Positions 10,801 to 19,828 of a DNA stretch of 64,000 nucleotides are shown piece after piece (the first letter of the stretch is position 1; the number at the start of each line of letters is the position of its first letter). The stretch comes from Aquirufa rosea. GTDB taxonomy: Bacteria > Bacteroidota > Bacteroidia > Cytophagales > Spirosomataceae. The notes under the pieces were generated by a model that was not told the DNA's origin, did not search any database, and saw only the letters and a program-made list of their open reading frames with translations. The translations under genes and the position numbers were made by a program. Location of the stretch: the NCBI RefSeq assembly GCF_004118285.1, contig NZ_SDHY01000008.1:1-64000 (forward strand), in the 5' to 3' direction.

Positions 10801-12219
10801 AATTTTGAAGAAATTCGTACGGTAAGTTCTACAGATGCTGAAGGTAATCCAGTAGAGATCGTTATGGGTCGTTCGGGTGAGGTTCAAATCATCAACCCAG
10901 CCAACAAGCAGTTGTTGATTTCAAGTAACATCCCTTACGGTTCTGTGATCCGTGTGAAAGAAGGCCAGACCATTAAAAAAGGCGAGGAAATCTGTGCTTG
11001 GGATCCTTACAATGCCGTGATTTTATCTGAAGCAGAAGGTAAAGTAGTATTTGAATCCATTGAAGAAAATAATACTTACAAAGAAGAAGCGGATGAGCAA
11101 ACAGGCTTACGTGAGAAGGTGATTATCGAATCAAAAGATAAGACTAAGAACCCATCAGTGATTGTTGTAGCTAAAGGCAAAGAAGATTTAGTTTATAACG
11201 TTCCAGTGGGTGCTCGTTTGGCCGTAGATGAGGGAGATAAGATCAAAGCTGGTCAGATTATCGCGAAGATTCCACGTGCTGCGGGTAAGACTCGTGACAT
11301 TACGGGAGGTCTTCCACGTGTAACAGAGTTATTTGAAGCACGTAATCCATCGAACCCAGCAGTTGTTTCGGAGATTGATGGAGTAATTTCTTATGGTATC
11401 ATCAAGCGTGGTAACCGTGAGATTATTGTAACTCCGAAAGAGGGAGCTGAGCGCAAGTACTTAGTACCATTGACTAAATTTATTTTAGTACAAAACAATG
11501 ACTTCGTGCGTGCTGGTACGCCACTTTCTGATGGAGCTATTACGCCATCTGATATATTAGCTATCAAAGGACCTACCGCGGTACAAGAATACTTAGTGAA
11601 CGAAATCCAAGATGTATACCGCTTACAAGGGGTAAAAATCAACGATAAGCACATTGAGTGTATCGTACGTCAAATGATGCAAAAAGTAGAGATCTTGGAT
11701 CCAGGTGATACACAATTCTTACAAGGTCAAAACGTAGATCGTTTTGCTTTCCGTGAAGAGAATGATCAGATCATGGATAAGAAGGTGATTACGGATGCAG
11801 GTGATTCTGACAAGTATAAGCCAGGTATGATTATCTCTGCACGTGCTTTACGTGATGAAAACTCATCCTTGAAGCGTAGAGATATGAAATTGATGAAAGT
11901 ACGTGATGCACATGCAGCGGTATCTTCTGCAAACTTGCAGGGTATTACTCAGGCATCCTTGGGTACTGAATCATTCATCTCGGCGGCATCCTTCCAAGAA
12001 ACAACCAAGGTATTGTCAGAAGCGTCAATTCGCGCTAAGCAAGATACCTTAGATGGCTTGAAAGAGAATGTAATCGTAGGTCACTTGATTCCAGCAGGAA
12101 CAGGAGTCCGTAAGTACAAGAATTATATCGTGACTCCAGTAGATGAGTTAAAACAATTAGAGGCCAAAGCAGCCGCTTCCGAATCGGAAGTTTCTGTTAA
12201 AGTTTCAGTTGAAAACTAG
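7891..12219 (+). CDS. rpoC: DNA-directed RNA polymerase subunit beta'
   Basis: The beta' subunit (1442 residues) carries the catalytic magnesium site NADFDGDQM at residues 475-483, with Asp477, Asp479 and Asp481 as ligands. The N-terminal zinc ribbon has the cysteine pairs CHCGKY and [10 protein letters not shown]. The second zinc site is the cluster [16 protein letters not shown]. Bridge and trigger-loop sequences ([20 protein letters not shown]) are intact. It ends with a low-complexity acidic and alanine-rich tail typical of the phylum. It is the second gene of the rpoBC unit and is followed by a strong intrinsic terminator 22 bases after the stop. Confidence 0.98.
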   Translation: MSFKKTRKLNSDFQKVTISLASPESILEGSNGEVTQPETINYRTYKPEMGGLFCERIFGPTKDWECHCGKYKRIRYKGIICDRCGVEVTEKKVRRERMGHIELVVPVAHIWYFRSLPNKIGYMLGLSTKKLDQVIYYERYVVVQPGMYAEEGKIGSQYLDFLTEDEYLDILDKLPRENQHLPDEDPQKFIAKMGADALNMLLSRINLDELSADLRHSADTESSQQRKAEALKRLKVVEAFRESVGRIDNRPEWMIIKMVPVIPPELRPLVPLDGGRFATSDLNDLYRRVIIRNNRLKRLIEIKAPEVILRNEKRMLQEAVDSLFDNSRKVNAVRSEGNRALKSLSDMLKGKQGRFRQNLLGKRVDYSGRSVIVVGPELKMHECGLPKDMAAELFKPFVIRKLIERGIVKTVKSAKKIVDRKDPVVWDILENVMKGHPVLLNRAPTLHRLGIQAFQPKLIEGKAIQLHPLTCTAFNADFDGDQMAVHVPLGHEAILEASLLMLASHNILNPANGAPITVPSQDMVLGLYYVTKGRKSTETHKVAGEGRRFYGFEEVVIALNEKKLSKHANIVVKANVRKEDGSLVSEMVETVAGRVLFNLCVPEQVGYINELLTKKKLQQIISQVHKICGMARTAQFLDDIKDLGFQQAFHGGLSMGIGDVQIPEEKASLVKKAQEDVQAVWDNYLMGLITDNERYNAVIDIWTKVNSKITETLMKQMEEDNQGFNAIYMMMHSGARGSREQIRQLGGMRGLMAKPQKNLQGSVGEIIENPILSNFKEGLDVLEYFISTHGARKGLADTALKTADAGYLTRRLHDVAQDVIVNEEDCGTLRGIQVFPLKDNEEIIEPLSERILGRVSVHDVYDPITNELIVASGDEITELAANKIDDTAIESVEIRSVLTCETRNGVCAKCYGRNLATGQMVGQGEAVGVIASQSIGEPGTQLTLRTFHVGGTAQNVSLDASVKAKFDGVINFEEIRTVSSTDAEGNPVEIVMGRSGEVQIINPANKQLLISSNIPYGSVIRVKEGQTIKKGEEICAWDPYNAVILSEAEGKVVFESIEENNTYKEEADEQTGLREKVIIESKDKTKNPSVIVVAKGKEDLVYNVPVGARLAVDEGDKIKAGQIIAKIPRAAGKTRDITGGLPRVTELFEARNPSNPAVVSEIDGVISYGIIKRGNREIIVTPKEGAERKYLVPLTKFILVQNNDFVRAGTPLSDGAITPSDILAIKGPTAVQEYLVNEIQDVYRLQGVKINDKHIECIVRQMMQKVEILDPGDTQFLQGQNVDRFAFREENDQIMDKKVITDAGDSDKYKPGMIISARALRDENSSLKRRDMKLMKVRDAHAAVSSANLQGITQASLGTESFISAASFQETTKVLSEASIRAKQDTLDGLKENVIVGHLIPAGTGVRKYKNYIVTPVDELKQLEAKAAASESEVSVKVSVEN

Positions 12220-12241
12220 TCTTCAATTAGCTTAATATTAG

Positions 12242-12273
12242 ATCCCCTTCAGGAAACTGGAGGGGATTTTTTT
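12242..12273 (+). terminator. Intrinsic terminator of rpoBC
   Basis: ATCCCCTTC at 12242-12250 pairs with GGAGGGGAT further on, giving a GC-rich stem with a loop of about nine bases, and is followed by a run of seven or more T. It sits just after rpoC and closes the rpoBC transcript. Confidence 0.85.
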
Positions 12274-12318
12274 GGGATCTGAATTGATTATTGCAAATAT
12301 ATTTCCGTTCAAAATCTA

Positions 12319-12701
12319 TCAATAAAAATTTACTACATTCGCCTCTAATTCAATGTAAACCATCACATTAGTACTCCCCCCAAGCCCCAAAGGCCTATCC
12401 ATCCATAGATATATCCTACACAAAATTATCGCGGCCGTAGCCCAACGTGATTCTTGAAATATTAAAGGGTAACGGTCTGTTGCCTCCCAAATAATACCCA
12501 TTTAATACAAACTTAGAATAGCCAAAGCAAGCAACATAAAGGGTATCTAATATAAAATAAGCAAAGAGGACCCAATCTAAAGTTCTGATAAAATCCCCCG
12601 TGGGTATGATGAATGAAGTCTATGCTCGGGAAAAATGTAGTACCAAGTAGCCCAACAAAAGGATAGTAAATTTTTTATATCTCTTTTAGATTCATTTTCA
12701 T
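12319..12701 (-). pseudogene. Broken small gene, third member of an ATGA-coupled string
   Basis: The start ATG (12699-12701) overlaps the TGA stop of the upstream 90-residue gene as ATGA, the same junction as between the two genes before it, so this was very probably a translated gene. Reading on gives MKMNLKEI, an in-frame TAA, then KIYYPFVGLLGTTFFPSIDF. At a run of five G the sense frame shifts and continues as FIRTLDWVLFAYFILDTLYV and GNRPLPFNISRITLGYGRDN. A second shift leads to MDRPLGLGGSTNVMVYIELE and a stop at 12319. The composite looks like a small membrane protein of about 125 residues. I do not recognise the family. Breaks next to homopolymers could also be sequencing errors. Confidence 0.5.
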
Positions 12702-12970
12702 AATTCTGGAGGAATAGAAGAAAGCGGTTCGCCGAATCTCTTTCGCTGATACAACTTAGCCTTGTTTGACTTTTTATCAATAATCAAGTATCCAGAGTGA
12801 TGCAATATCGGATTCCTTACATCCACTCCTTGAAATCTTTTATTGATTTTCAATTTGGGAATCGGACTAGGTACAAGCAACTTTCTGACAGGCGATGTAT
12901 AAGAAAAATACAAAAATATGGCTAAACTGACCATAATGGTGTCCAAACTAATAGAGGATAGCTTATTCAT
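12698..12970 (-). CDS. Hypothetical small membrane protein (90 residues)
   Basis: A 90-residue protein with one hydrophobic segment at about residues 9-27 followed by a basic, mostly polar tail (many Lys and Arg). Its start overlaps the stop of the preceding 44-residue gene as ATGA, and its own stop overlaps the next, broken gene in the same way. This points to a translationally coupled mini-operon. No family is recognised; the single segment with a basic tail would place the tail in the cytoplasm if the positive-inside rule holds. The coupling is the main reason to accept it as real. Confidence 0.5.
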   Translation of the reverse strand: MNKLSSISLDTIMVSLAIFLYFSYTSPVRKLLVPSPIPKLKINKRFQGVDVRNPILHHSGYLIIDKKSNKAKLYQRKRFGEPLSSIPPEL

Positions 12971-13101
12971 TTTTTAGTATTGGAATATGCATGAACTTTA
13001 CTTTGAAGAAATTCCTTTTTGATTTCCTTATACTTAAAGGCGATCAAAATAGCCATACAAACGAATGCTAAGAATAGCACTTTACCGACGAAATTTTTCA
13101 T
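12967..13101 (-). CDS. Hypothetical single-pass mini-protein (44 residues)
   Basis: From the ATG at 13101 this reads a 44-residue protein: MKNFVGKVLFLAFVCMAILI, then a lysine-rich tail. The first half is a single membrane helix. A longer reading back to 13254 exists but has no sequence character beyond this Met. It is the first gene of a three-gene ATGA-coupled string. It is too short for similarity by eye. It could be a small membrane regulator, but that is a guess. Confidence 0.4.
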   Translation of the reverse strand: MKNFVGKVLFLAFVCMAILIAFKYKEIKKEFLQSKVHAYSNTKK

Positions 13102-13360
13102 ATAAATAGTGGTTAGATGACAGGATTGGTCGCTCCTTTTCGCGGGTAAAAAATGGGAAGCTGTGGCAAAAATGAACAAATAGATTTTTTTATGTCTTGC
13201 GAAAACGCAATAAATTAACTTCAGAGTTATGCTAGCCTGATTGAACGTGCGCATTCATTCCTCATTATTAATTATTCCACTTGCCATTTCCCGCATAATC
13301 CAACAATAAACACCTATTATTCCCCAGAATTCTTTAAATTTATTATCCTATTTTTTTACT

Positions 13361-13684
13361 ATGAAAAATCCCAATCCAGAAGAAAACCAGTTAAACATTG
13401 AATTGCCAGAAGAGATTGCAGAAGGTGCTTATGTTAACCTCGCGCTAATAGCCCATTCTCCCTCTGAATTCGTCATGGACTTTATTCGAATTTTGCCCGG
13501 TATTCCTAAAGGAAAGGTCAAGTCGCGCATCGTCATGACTCCTGACCACGCTCAACGATTATTGATGGCTCTTCAGGAAAACATTCAGCGTTATGAAGAG
13601 GCTTTTGGGCCCATTGCCAAAGATATAGATAACCCCGGTTTTCAATTTCCGATGAACTATAATGGCCCCATAGGCGAAGCGTAA
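13361..13684 (+). CDS. DUF3467 domain protein
   Basis: A 107-residue cytoplasmic protein of the DUF3467 family. The conserved parts are EGAYVNLALIAHSPSEFVMD (residues 21-40), then DFIRILPG and RIVMTPDHAQRLLMALQENI. The family is small and widespread in Bacteroidota, often near rpoC, and its function is not established to my knowledge. Here it stands alone between the mini-gene string and the hexuronate operon. A palindrome like a LacI-family operator overlaps its stop codon and probably belongs to the next operon. Confidence 0.85.
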   Translation: MKNPNPEENQLNIELPEEIAEGAYVNLALIAHSPSEFVMDFIRILPGIPKGKVKSRIVMTPDHAQRLLMALQENIQRYEEAFGPIAKDIDNPGFQFPMNYNGPIGEA

Positions 13685-13692
13685 ACGTTTGC
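13681..13692. promoter_or_regulatory. LacI-type operator candidate before the hexuronate operon
   Basis: GTAAACGTTTGC contains the perfect palindrome AAACGTTT with a central CG step, the hallmark of LacI/GalR-family operators. It overlaps the stop codon of the DUF3467 gene and lies 101 bases before the uxaB start. No LacI-family gene is present in the window, so the regulator would be encoded elsewhere. Such palindromes can arise by chance. Confidence 0.35.
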
Positions 13693-13792
13693 ATTTTCAT
13701 CTGATTAAAATAGGTCCAAAAATTTATTAATTCATTGGGTAAATACCCTTACTTTTCTTCTTTAGAAAGGTATATTAACCTTTTTCATTACA

Positions 13793-15253
13793 ATGGCCAT
13801 GCCCATTCTCAACCAAAAACTTATCCAAGAAGCTGCTATTAAAAGCCTGCTTCCACTACAATATCCAAGTCCGGAAGTATTTAACTATCCTGAAAAAATA
13901 CTTCAATTTGGAACTGGTGTCCTTCTAAGAGGCCTATGTGATTACTTTGTGGATAAGGCCAACCGACTAGGTAAATTTAAAGGCCGAATAGTCTTAGTAA
14001 AATCCACTTCTAAGGGCGGAGCTGATGCTTTTGAAGCTCAAGATGGCTTATATACCCATTGTATCAAAGGGATAGACGAAGGAAAGGAGGTAGAAGAATA
14101 CATTGTTAATTCCTCCATTTCAAGAACTTTAACCGCTTCCAAAGAATGGGATTCGATCTTAGCCTGCGCTACCAATCCCGACATGCAAATTATCATTTCC
14201 AATACGACGGAAGTTGGTATACAATATGTAGCAAACGATGCTATTTCAAGTGCTTGTCCTAGCTCCTTCCCTGCTAAATTAGTTGCCTTTTTGCATGCCC
14301 GTTGGCAGCATTTCGGAGGTTCTAAAGAATCTGGCATGGTAGTGATACCGACGGAGTTAATCATCAACAATGGGGATGTATTGAAAGACATCGTATTAAA
14401 ATTAGCCCATGACCATCAGTTATCGGCCGACTTCATTCAATGGGTACAATCTGCCAACCATTTCTGTAATTCCTTGGTTGACCGTATCGTTCCAGGGGCT
14501 CCTGATGCCGCTACCAGCGCAGCTATTTGCGAGCAATTAGGCTATCAAGATTCCTTAGTCATCATCTCCGAGGTATATCGCTTATGGGCCATTCAAGGAG
14601 GAACTGAGGTGAAAAAAATCTTAGGATTTGCCTCGGCAGATACCGGAGTAGTTATTGCTGAAGATATTGAAATATACCGTGAACTAAAATTACGCTTGTT
14701 GAACGGAACACATACCCTCATGTGTGGTATGTCTTACCTGTTAGGTTTCCGTTTAGTGAAAGATGTGATGAGCAATTCCTATTTAAGCAAATTGGTGATG
14801 AACCTGATGCTGACCGAATTAGCCCACTCCATCCCCTTTAAAATGGACTTTAAAATTGCCGATCGATTTGGGCGCTCGGTTTTAGATCGGTTTAAAAATC
14901 CATTCATTAATCATAAGCTGATTGACATTACGGTGCAATACACTACCAAGATGAGGATGCGTAATATTCCCTTGTTGGTCAATTATTACCGGATTTTTGG
15001 CAAAGCACCCGAGCTTTTTGCAATGGGTTTCGCCGCATATTTACAGTTCATGCATGCCGTGAAAGTAGAAGATGGCAAATACTTTGGAGAATGTAATGGA
15101 GAGTTTTATCCTATTCAATGTGACTTTGCTTCCTATTTTTATGAAGCTTGGAAAGATTTAAACTTAACTAAAATATTGGCAGACGAAAAACTTTGGGGAC
15201 ATGATTTAAGTGCTTTACCAGGCTTTGAAGATGCGGTGAAGAAATATTTATAA
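13793..15253 (+). CDS. uxaB: Tagaturonate reductase (altronate oxidoreductase)
   Basis: This 486-residue NADH-dependent enzyme of the mannitol dehydrogenase superfamily reduces D-tagaturonate to D-altronate in galacturonate breakdown. It starts with the Rossmann-like LQFGTGVLLRGL (near residue 38), then DGLYTHCIKG and ISNTTEVGI, all typical of UxaB. The C-terminal domain carries the catalytic-lysine region KLRLLNGTHTLM near residue 300. The start may be Met1 or Met3 (ATGGCCATG); the two differ by six bases. It leads the operon and is 142 bases from uxaC. The substrate comes from UxaC, and the product needs altronate dehydratase, which is not in the window. Confidence 0.88.
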   Translation: MAMPILNQKLIQEAAIKSLLPLQYPSPEVFNYPEKILQFGTGVLLRGLCDYFVDKANRLGKFKGRIVLVKSTSKGGADAFEAQDGLYTHCIKGIDEGKEVEEYIVNSSISRTLTASKEWDSILACATNPDMQIIISNTTEVGIQYVANDAISSACPSSFPAKLVAFLHARWQHFGGSKESGMVVIPTELIINNGDVLKDIVLKLAHDHQLSADFIQWVQSANHFCNSLVDRIVPGAPDAATSAAICEQLGYQDSLVIISEVYRLWAIQGGTEVKKILGFASADTGVVIAEDIEIYRELKLRLLNGTHTLMCGMSYLLGFRLVKDVMSNSYLSKLVMNLMLTELAHSIPFKMDFKIADRFGRSVLDRFKNPFINHKLIDITVQYTTKMRMRNIPLLVNYYRIFGKAPELFAMGFAAYLQFMHAVKVEDGKYFGECNGEFYPIQCDFASYFYEAWKDLNLTKILADEKLWGHDLSALPGFEDAVKKYL

Positions 15254-15257
15254 AGAA

Positions 15258-15382
15258 ATGAAGAATGAAAAATGTAGAATTAAGAATTAGAATAAGTGGG
15301 ATAAGGGCATTCACTTGGATTTCTAGAGCAATGCTTCCTAAATAGCAAAGCCCCCCAAAACGCTACTTTCTTCATTCTACAT
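15258..15382. repeat. Imperfect inverted repeat between uxaB and uxaC
   Basis: ATGTAGAAT at 15272-15280 is inverted as ATTCTACAT at 15374-15382, and ATGAAGAAT near 15258 is matched by TTTCTTCAT near 15367. The gap between uxaB and uxaC is otherwise low-complexity AT-rich sequence. This might fold into a long, weak hairpin or be the worn remains of a small repeat. I would not assign it a function. Confidence 0.3.
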
Positions 15383-15395
15383 CAATTAAAACAAG

Positions 15396-16799
15396 ATGAA
15401 AGCTTTTTTAAACGAAGATTTTTTATTGCAGTCGGGCACCGCTCAGGCTTTATATCATCAATATGCGGCTTCCATGCCCATCATTGACTACCATAACCAC
15501 TTGGTACCAAAACAGATTGCTGAGGACAAACAGTTTGAGAATATCACGCAAATCTGGCTATATGGTGACCATTATAAATGGCGAGCTATGCGAGCTCATG
15601 GTGTCGATGAAAAATACATCACGGGTAATGCTTCCGATGAGGAGAAGTTCATGAAATGGGCAGAAACAGTTCCATATACCATGCGTAACCCACTGTACCA
15701 TTGGACTCACCTAGAATTGCAACGGTATTTTGGTGTAACTGAATTGCTCAATGCAGAATCTGGCAAACGAATTTACGACCATTGCTCTGCCTTGTTAAAA
15801 ACCAAAGAATACTCCGTTCGTAACTTGTTGAGAAAAATGAATGTCCGCGTTCTTTGTACAACAGATGACCCGATTGATAATTTAGCGTATCATCAAGCCA
15901 TTGCGGCCAGCGGATTTGAAATCAAAGTTTTACCTACTTTCAGACCAGATAAGGCCATGGCGGTAGACGATGAGTTGAGTTTTATCGAATATGTCAATGC
16001 TCTTAGTGATGTGAATGGTAAAACCATCCAAAACTTACAAGACTTCAAAGATGCCATCAAAGATCGGCACGATTTCTTCCACTCGGTGGGTTGCCGTCTA
16101 AGTGATCATGGATTAGAACATATATATGCCGAAGATTATACTGAAGAAGAAATTGCTCATATTTTCTCTCGATTACTGAGTGGAAAAATGGTCAATAAAA
16201 ACGAAAAATGGCAATTTAAATCTGCTATGCTGGTCTATTTTGCGCATTTGGATCATTCTAAAGGTTGGACTCAGCAATTCCATTTGGGAGCCTTGAGAAA
16301 CAATAACAACCGACTTTTAAGCAGTTTGGGACCCGATACTGGTTTTGATTCCATTGGCGACTTTGAACAGGCTAAATCCCTATCCAAATTTTTAAATACC
16401 TTGGATAGTACGAACCAACTTGCCAAAACGATTCTATACAATTTGAATCCTAGAGACAATGAATTGTTCGCGACTATGACGGGTAATTTTCAAGATGGGA
16501 CCATCGTAGGTAAAATTCAGTTCGGATCTGGCTGGTGGTTTTTAGACCAAAAAGACGGCATGGAAAAACAAATCAATGCCTTGTCAAACATGGGGGTTTT
16601 AAGTCATTTTGTAGGTATGTTGACCGATTCCCGCAGCTTTTTGTCCTTCCCTAGGCATGAGTATTTTAGAAGAATACTTTGTAATTTGATTGGCCAAGAT
16701 GTGGAAAATGGCGAATTACCTGCCGACATGCCATGGTTAGGAAAGCTGGTTCAGGACATTTCCTATAAGAACGCATCCCAATTTTTTAATTTTGAATAA
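15396..16799 (+). CDS. uxaC: Glucuronate (uronate) isomerase
   Basis: This 467-residue TIM-barrel isomerase converts D-galacturonate to D-tagaturonate and D-glucuronate to D-fructuronate. The metal-binding N-terminal motif IIDYHNHL (residues 29-36) is intact. Other family landmarks are QIWLYGDHYKWRAMR, CTTDDP near residue 154, and the C-terminal DSRSFLSFPRHEYFRRIL. The length matches the family. It acts in the cytoplasm as the entry step of the operon. kdgK begins three bases after its stop, so the two are translationally tight. Confidence 0.93.
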   Translation: MKAFLNEDFLLQSGTAQALYHQYAASMPIIDYHNHLVPKQIAEDKQFENITQIWLYGDHYKWRAMRAHGVDEKYITGNASDEEKFMKWAETVPYTMRNPLYHWTHLELQRYFGVTELLNAESGKRIYDHCSALLKTKEYSVRNLLRKMNVRVLCTTDDPIDNLAYHQAIAASGFEIKVLPTFRPDKAMAVDDELSFIEYVNALSDVNGKTIQNLQDFKDAIKDRHDFFHSVGCRLSDHGLEHIYAEDYTEEEIAHIFSRLLSGKMVNKNEKWQFKSAMLVYFAHLDHSKGWTQQFHLGALRNNNNRLLSSLGPDTGFDSIGDFEQAKSLSKFLNTLDSTNQLAKTILYNLNPRDNELFATMTGNFQDGTIVGKIQFGSGWWFLDQKDGMEKQINALSNMGVLSHFVGMLTDSRSFLSFPRHEYFRRILCNLIGQDVENGELPADMPWLGKLVQDISYKNASQFFNFE

Positions 16800-16802
16800 G
16801 GC

Positions 16803-17813
16803 ATGAAAAAAGTAGTTACATTTGGAGAAATTATGGGGCGACTTAGCCCTCCAGGATACGGGAGAATTATTCAAGCCCAATCACTCAATTTAACTTTTGG
16901 TGGTGGTGAGGCGAACGTATCTGCAGCATTAGCCCATCTGGGAATTCCTGCTGCACATGTCACTAAATTTCCAGATCATGAAATGGGTCATGCTGCTACT
17001 TCCTATTTTAGAAAAGTGGGCGTCGATATGCAGTATGTTCAATATGGTGGTAATCGTCTAGGCTTATATTTTACGGAATTTGGAGCAGCCATGCGTCCAA
17101 GTAAAGTCGTGTATGATCGAGCCGATTCTTCATTTGCACATTTAGACCCGAAGGAATTTAATTGGAAAGAAATCTTAAAAGATGCCCAATGGTTCCATTG
17201 GACTGGCATTAGTCCAGCCATTTCTGAATCAGCCGCTCAGGCTTGCCGTGAGGCCATTAAAGTCGCAAACGATTTGGGTATTACTGTTTCTGCCGACGTG
17301 AATTACCGGAAAAACTTATGGCAATACGGAAAATCTGTTCAAGAGGTTATGCCAGATTTAATTGCCGGTTGTGATATCATTGTTTGTGGCAAGGGAGATG
17401 CAGAAGACATATTGAATATAGTTCCGGATGGCAGTGTTAAAAGTGGATGGGAGTCCATATGCCGTCAAATCATGGCTAGATTTCCTCGCATTAAAAAAAT
17501 CATTAATACCAAAAGAGGGCAAATTTCTGCCTCACAAAATACCTTATCGGCAGCTTCGTACAATGGAAAACAAGTATTAAAATCCGAAACGGTAGAAATT
17601 ACTCAAATCGTGGATAGAATTGGAGGCGGAGATGCTTTTATGGCAGGCTACATCTACGGAAATTTAATTTTGAAAGATGAGGCAAAGTCCTTGTCCTTTG
17701 CGGTAGCCGCTTCTGCATTAAAACATACCATTGAAGGTGATATCAATTTAGCCACCCTTGAAGAAATAGAAACCGTCATGAAGGGAGACCTGTCAGGACG
17801 ATTAAAACGATAA
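16803..17813 (+). CDS. kdgK: 2-dehydro-3-deoxygluconokinase (PfkB family)
   Basis: A 336-residue PfkB-family kinase that phosphorylates 2-keto-3-deoxygluconate to KDPG using ATP. The N-terminal sugar-binding motif GGGEANVSAALAHLG (residues 33-47) and the C-terminal ATP/anion-hole motif RIGGGDAFMAGYIYG, with its catalytic Asp, are both present. Placement between uxaC and eda makes the KDG substrate very likely rather than fructose or ribose. Eda starts three bases after the stop. The protein is cytoplasmic. Confidence 0.88.
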   Translation: MKKVVTFGEIMGRLSPPGYGRIIQAQSLNLTFGGGEANVSAALAHLGIPAAHVTKFPDHEMGHAATSYFRKVGVDMQYVQYGGNRLGLYFTEFGAAMRPSKVVYDRADSSFAHLDPKEFNWKEILKDAQWFHWTGISPAISESAAQACREAIKVANDLGITVSADVNYRKNLWQYGKSVQEVMPDLIAGCDIIVCGKGDAEDILNIVPDGSVKSGWESICRQIMARFPRIKKIINTKRGQISASQNTLSAASYNGKQVLKSETVEITQIVDRIGGGDAFMAGYIYGNLILKDEAKSLSFAVAASALKHTIEGDINLATLEEIETVMKGDLSGRLKR

Positions 17814-17815
17814 TT

Positions 17816-18478
17816 ATGGCCAGAAATTCTTCCGAAGTTGTATATCAACGTATCCAAGAAACCCCGATAGTTCCCCTATTTTTCAATGCTGACCTTTCCG
17901 TTGCAACTAGCGTTTTAAAAGCTTGCTATGATGGAGGTATACGTGTTTTTGAATTTACCAATCGCGGGAAAGAAGCTCCATTTATATTTGCCAAAGCCAT
18001 GGAATACGTAGAGAAGGAATGTCCTGATTTGGTATTAGGTATTGGAACTATTTATGATGCCAAACAAGCTCATGAATTCATTCAAATGGGGGCAGACTTT
18101 ATGTTGCAGCCTTTTACCACCGAAGCTGTCGGTGAAGTTTGTGGGAAATATGATATTCCTTGGATGCCCGGTGCAATGACCTTAACAGAGATCCGTCAAG
18201 CGGAAATTTGGGGAGCTAAAATCGTTAAGATTTTTCCAGGAAATGTGGTGGGGCCAGCATTCGTCAAGGCACTGAAAGGTCCTATGCCGAATACCCAAAT
18301 TATGGTTACTGGAGGTGTAGAACCGAATAAAGAAAGTTTAAGTACCTGGTTTAAGGCGGGTGCGGCGGCAGTAGGTATGGGATCACAATTATTCCCTGCC
18401 GACTTAATTGCAAAAAAAGATTATGTGGCTATTGAACAAATGATTGCTCAATTAATAAAAACTTACCGAGAACTGTAA
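17816..18478 (+). CDS. eda: KDPG aldolase (2-dehydro-3-deoxy-phosphogluconate aldolase)
   Basis: This 220-residue class I aldolase splits KDPG into pyruvate and glyceraldehyde-3-phosphate. The Schiff-base lysine is Lys138 in KIVKIFPGN. The conserved Glu46 lies in VFEFTNRG, and the GIGTIYDA strand is the equivalent of the family GAGTV motif. It completes the lower part of the hexuronate route begun by UxaC, UxaB and KdgK. The transporter gene follows 18 bases later on the same strand. Confidence 0.92.
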   Translation: MARNSSEVVYQRIQETPIVPLFFNADLSVATSVLKACYDGGIRVFEFTNRGKEAPFIFAKAMEYVEKECPDLVLGIGTIYDAKQAHEFIQMGADFMLQPFTTEAVGEVCGKYDIPWMPGAMTLTEIRQAEIWGAKIVKIFPGNVVGPAFVKALKGPMPNTQIMVTGGVEPNKESLSTWFKAGAAAVGMGSQLFPADLIAKKDYVAIEQMIAQLIKTYREL

Positions 18479-18496
18479 CCCAAACAAAACCGCATT

Positions 18497-19777
18497 ATGA
18501 AGGAAATTGGAAAATACCGTTGGAAAATTTGCGCACTGCTCTTTTTCGCAACCACCATTAATTACCTAGACAGGCAAGTGATAGGCCTACTAAAACCTGT
18601 TTTAGAAGATGAATTCAACTGGTCCGAAACAGATTATTCCAATATTGTAATCACTTTCCAAGCCGCCTATGCCATAAGTTTACTGGGTTTTGGTGGCATC
18701 ATTGACCGCATAGGAACTAAATTAGGTTATTCCATATCCATCGTGGTTTGGAGTATTGCTGCCATGTTGCATGCAATGGCTACAGGAACCATGAGTTTTG
18801 CCTTCATGCGGGGATTATTAGGTTTGGGAGAAGCGGGGAATTTTCCGGCAGCCATTAAAACAGTAGCTGAATGGTTCCCTAAAAATGAAAGAGCCTTGGC
18901 TACCGGAATTTTTAATTCAGGAGCTAATATTGGTGCGGTGGCCGCTCCTATCTTAGTACCTTGGATTTTAGGTGTTTATGGATGGGAAATGGCATTTGTT
19001 GCCACAGGAGCCATCGGTTTTATTTGGCTAATTTTCTGGTGGCTTTATTATGAAGTACCTTCTAAACACAAAGAATTGTCCCAAGCCGAGTTTGATTATA
19101 TTCATGCCGATAAGGAGGAAAAAGATGAGAATCAAGATCCAGTAAAATGGGCTAAATTATTTGGCTTTCGTCAAACTTGGGCATTTGTTTTTGGTAAAAT
19201 GTTAACAGATCCTATCTGGTGGTTTTTCTTATTCTGGTTACCATCCTATTTCTCTGAGCGTTTCCAGCTAGACCTTAAAAAACCAAGTTTGGAATTGATC
19301 ATCGTTTATACAGCTACTACCGTGGGGAGTATTGGAGGAGGATGGTTATCAGGTAAGCTTATCAATTTAGGTTGGCCTTCTTTTCGTGCTAGAAAAATAA
19401 CCATGTTAAGTTTTGCCCTTGCGGTAGTTCCTATCATGCTAGCCCGATATTGCGATAATATTTGGCAAGCGGTGGCATTAATTTCCCTCGCTGCCGCTTC
19501 GCATCAAGCTTGGAGTGCCAACATTTACTCCATTGCGACAGACATGTTCCCTAAAAAAGCTGTTAGCTCCGTGATTGGAATCGGGGGTATGGCTGGCTCT
19601 GTAGGTGGAATTTTCTTCCCCATGATTGTGGGAGCCTTATTAGATAAGTACAAACTTTTAGGGAATATCAATGATGGCTATAATATCATCTTCCTATTAT
19701 GTGGAAGTGCTTATGTGCTGGCATGGTTAATTATCTATACCCTAGCCCCCAAATTGGAAACGGCCAAAATCGATTAG
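18497..19777 (+). CDS. exuT: MFS hexuronate transporter, anion:cation symporter family
   Basis: A 426-residue major facilitator protein with about 12 membrane segments. The first segment contains FFATTINYLDRQVIGLLKP, the signature start of the anion:cation symporter branch that includes ExuT. GLGEAGNFPAAIKTVAEWFP (near residue 112) is the conserved loop of that branch. As the last gene of the uxaBC-kdgK-eda operon it most likely imports galacturonate and/or glucuronate across the inner membrane by proton symport. An intrinsic terminator lies about 20 bases after the stop. Confidence 0.85.
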   Translation: MKEIGKYRWKICALLFFATTINYLDRQVIGLLKPVLEDEFNWSETDYSNIVITFQAAYAISLLGFGGIIDRIGTKLGYSISIVVWSIAAMLHAMATGTMSFAFMRGLLGLGEAGNFPAAIKTVAEWFPKNERALATGIFNSGANIGAVAAPILVPWILGVYGWEMAFVATGAIGFIWLIFWWLYYEVPSKHKELSQAEFDYIHADKEEKDENQDPVKWAKLFGFRQTWAFVFGKMLTDPIWWFFLFWLPSYFSERFQLDLKKPSLELIIVYTATTVGSIGGGWLSGKLINLGWPSFRARKITMLSFALAVVPIMLARYCDNIWQAVALISLAAASHQAWSANIYSIATDMFPKKAVSSVIGIGGMAGSVGGIFFPMIVGALLDKYKLLGNINDGYNIIFLLCGSAYVLAWLIIYTLAPKLETAKID

Positions 19778-19798
19778 ATTGATTTCTACTATTTGCAA

Positions 19799-19828
19799 GC
19801 GTGTTAACTCAGTTAGCACGCTTTTTTT
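19799..19828 (+). terminator. Terminator of the hexuronate operon
   Basis: GCGTGTTAAC (19799-19808) pairs with GTTAGCACGC (19812-19821) through nine Watson-Crick pairs and one G-T pair, with loop TCA, followed by seven T. Its T-run reaches the 3' end of the convergent coaBC gene. Confidence 0.85.

Noticed and set aside
12577-12780. 67-codon minus-strand frame
   Set aside because: It overlaps the 90-residue gene out of frame and the broken third gene; ATGA coupling supports the other frames.
15258-15382. A structured regulatory RNA between uxaB and uxaC
   Set aside because: The inverted blocks are only nine bases, far apart and in low-complexity AT-rich sequence; reported as a weak repeat only.
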